This document shows positions 62,625-64,000 of a stretch of DNA of 64,000 nt, piece by piece. The stretch comes from Burkholderiales bacterium. Its GTDB lineage: Bacteria; Pseudomonadota; Gammaproteobacteria; Burkholderiales; Burkholderiaceae_C. The notes below the pieces were generated by a model. It searched no databases. It was given only the letters and a program-made list of their open reading frames with translations, and was not told the origin of the DNA. Each line of letters starts with the position of its first letter. Within the stretch, counting starts at the first letter, position 1. Where the stretch lies: the NCBI GenBank assembly GCA_016195825.1, contig JACPYV010000032.1, positions 18,145-82,144 of the forward strand. Direction: 5' to 3'. A program made the position numbers and the translations under genes.

Positions 62625-64000
62625 ATGCGCTTGCGTCCCCACCGCCCGCGACCCGCCGTCGCCCCTGGCCCCACGAAGATCGCCTTGAGGGCCGTCGTCC
62701 ACGTCGCCACAGGCGCGCTGACCCTGATGCTGGCCGCGCCGCCGGTGCAGGCGCAGGCGCAGAGGGTCAGCGTCAGCCCCATCTCACCTGCCGCCGGCCA
62801 GGATGTGGCCGGTGGCGGTGTCAACAACCTCGGCCAGGTGGTGGGCCGGCTGAGCGACCCGGTGGGTGGCGGCTCCCAGGCCTTCGTGTGGAGCGAGGCC
62901 AACGGGCTGCAGGCCCTGGGGACGCTGGGCGGCGACATCGGCATGGCCCGCGCCATCAACGACCGCGGCCAAATCGTGGGCAGCAGCAGCCGCGCGGGCT
63001 CGTCGGCGCTGCTGGGCTTCATCGTGCAGCCGGGCGGCACGATGCAGGCCTTGCCCACCTTCCGCTCGGTCGCGGCCATCAACAGCGCCGGCCAGGTGCT
63101 GGGCATGGGCAACACCGGCTTTGCCTACCTGTATGCCAACGGGTTGACGCGGCTGGCGCTGTCGTCGGCCGACGACAGCCTGCAGGTCAGCGGCCTGAGC
63201 GACACCGGTGGCATCGCTGGGGCCATGCGCTTCACGGCAGGCGGGCGCCTCGAGCCCTTCATCCTGGACGCCGGCGGCAACACCACCCGGCTGTTTGCCG
63301 GCCAGGAGCCCATGGCCTTGTGGACGGCGCCGACGATCTCGCCCGACGGGCGCTCGGCTGCGGGCGCGCTGGCGCAGTTCTCCGGCCCCGCCAACTCGCA
63401 GGCTTTCCTGTGGCAGGACGGCGTGCTGTCGCTGCTGCCCGCTGGCGAGCGCTCGCAGGCCAACGCTGTCAACGATGCCGGCATGGTGGCGGGTTGGACA
63501 CAGGTCGTCAGCGGTAGCGGCGACTTGCACGCCGCGCTGTGGCTCAACGGCCGGGCGCTGGACCTGCACGCGCTGGCGGGCCTGGGCCCTGGCAGTTCCA
63601 GCGCCACGGCTATCAATGCCTGGGGCCAGGTGGTGGTGAACCATGTCGGTGGCGTGCTGCAGGCCGCCAGCCTGGTCACGCTGCACCCCGACTGGGCCGG
63701 TGGTGATGGCGACTGGGCTGGCAGCGCCAGCTGGCGCTACGGCGGGCTGGACGCGATCGCGCTGGCGCCGGGGCCCATGCACGACGTGGTTATCCACCCC
63801 GGTGGCAGCGCCACCGTGCACGGCGCGGCGCTGGCCGAGGTGCGCAGCCTGGCGCTGGGTGCCCCGGTGGGAGAGGTGGTGACGCTGGACCTGAACGGCG
63901 GCACCACGCGCACCTCGCAGGGTACCTGGCTGGCGGCGCAGTCAGTGCTGACGGGCAGCGGGCGTCTGGCGGGGCCGTTGCTGGTGGACACAAACACACA
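62625..64000 (+). CDS. HAF-repeat extracellular protein (3' end beyond window)
   Basis: At least 458 residues from an ATG preceded by GGAGAG; open to the window end. A signal peptide (about 28–47, VQAQAQ) is followed by HAF-type repeats: GVNNLGQVVGRLSDP, LGTLGGDIGMARAINDRGQIVGSS, AVNDAGMVAGWTQV. Near the right end the sequence turns Gly/Asp/Trp-rich (PDWAGGDGDWAG), as in proteins that finish with a PEP-CTERM tail, but that tail is outside the window. Extracellular; role unknown. Full length not knowable here. Confidence 0.75.
   Translation, partial: MRLRPHRPRPAVAPGPTKIALRAVVHVATGALTLMLAAPPVQAQAQRVSVSPISPAAGQDVAGGGVNNLGQVVGRLSDPVGGGSQAFVWSEANGLQALGTLGGDIGMARAINDRGQIVGSSSRAGSSALLGFIVQPGGTMQALPTFRSVAAINSAGQVLGMGNTGFAYLYANGLTRLALSSADDSLQVSGLSDTGGIAGAMRFTAGGRLEPFILDAGGNTTRLFAGQEPMALWTAPTISPDGRSAAGALAQFSGPANSQAFLWQDGVLSLLPAGERSQANAVNDAGMVAGWTQVVSGSGDLHAALWLNGRALDLHALAGLGPGSSSATAINAWGQVVVNHVGGVLQAASLVTLHPDWAGGDGDWAGSASWRYGGLDAIALAPGPMHDVVIHPGGSATVHGAALAEVRSLALGAPVGEVVTLDLNGGTTRTSQGTWLAAQSVLTGSGRLAGPLLVDTNT

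Overview
This window comes from a very GC-rich, gene-dense Gram-negative chromosome. The gene families suggest a betaproteobacterium of the order Burkholderiales, probably near the Rubrivivax/Roseateles/Leptothrix group: a PQQ/PedF alcohol-oxidation locus, VPLPA/PEP-CTERM-tagged secreted proteins, a LysR–DUF2917 pair, a bufferin operon, a HiPIP, and an slt–5-FTHF-cyclo-ligase neighbourhood. That placement is inference. I see no rRNA, tRNA, CRISPR array, insertion sequence or prophage.

1–13.6 kb is a periplasmic alcohol-oxidation island. A leftward operon encodes cytochrome c550 PedF, a MoxJ-like binding protein and a TonB-dependent receptor (cut at base 1). Divergent from it is an AcoR-type sigma-54 activator. 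Next is a tightly overlapping rightward operon: pqqB, an ExbB/MotA-like and an ExbD-like channel pair, a membrane protein, a lipoprotein, and a NarL-type sensor/regulator pair. A HiPIP and a PQQ alcohol dehydrogenase follow on the minus strand. The dehydrogenase carries the extra Asp (D-x-D) that marks lanthanide-using enzymes. An ExaC-type aldehyde dehydrogenase and a DUF779 protein diverge from it. Four start regions (pedF, pqqB, dehydrogenase, aldehyde dehydrogenase) each carry a sigma-54 -24/-12 element, and a related upstream motif recurs near them. The locus therefore reads as one AcoR-type regulon: alcohol to aldehyde in the periplasm (electrons to PedF), aldehyde to acid in the cytoplasm.

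13.6–18.8 kb holds secreted and housekeeping genes: a CTERM-tagged protein, a flavin reductase, a GNAT acetyltransferase, a secreted glycerophosphodiesterase and a subtilase. 18.8–27.8 kb is a seven-gene leftward operon for uptake and cleavage of what is probably an organophosphate or phosphonate (TonB receptor, PhoD, binding protein, phosphodiesterase, two permeases, ATPase), with a divergent DeoR regulator. 27.7–32.4 kb is a peptidoglycan-recycling operon (murQ, ampG-like, nagX-like, DigH-like). 32.6–34.7 kb is a bufferin (copper-binding RiPP) operon with three hairpins after the precursor gene.

34.7–48.3 kb contains a lipoprotein, a secreted peroxiredoxin, an amidase, an unusual three-gene unit in which two paralogous small proteins flank a Rossmann-like protein, glutathione transferases, a TetR-controlled ABC-2/HlyD exporter with a clear operator, a DUF1272 protein, an NDUFA9-like protein and a soluble lytic transglycosylase. 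48.4–64 kb contains a PEP-CTERM protein, two separate 5-formyltetrahydrofolate cyclo-ligase genes, a CPA2 antiporter, a LysE pseudogene, LysR/DUF2917, a TfoX-like protein with a basic tail, a VOC protein, PepQ, a GH74 xyloglucanase with an upstream palindrome, a low-molecular-weight phosphatase, a TonB receptor and a HAF-repeat protein cut at the window edge.
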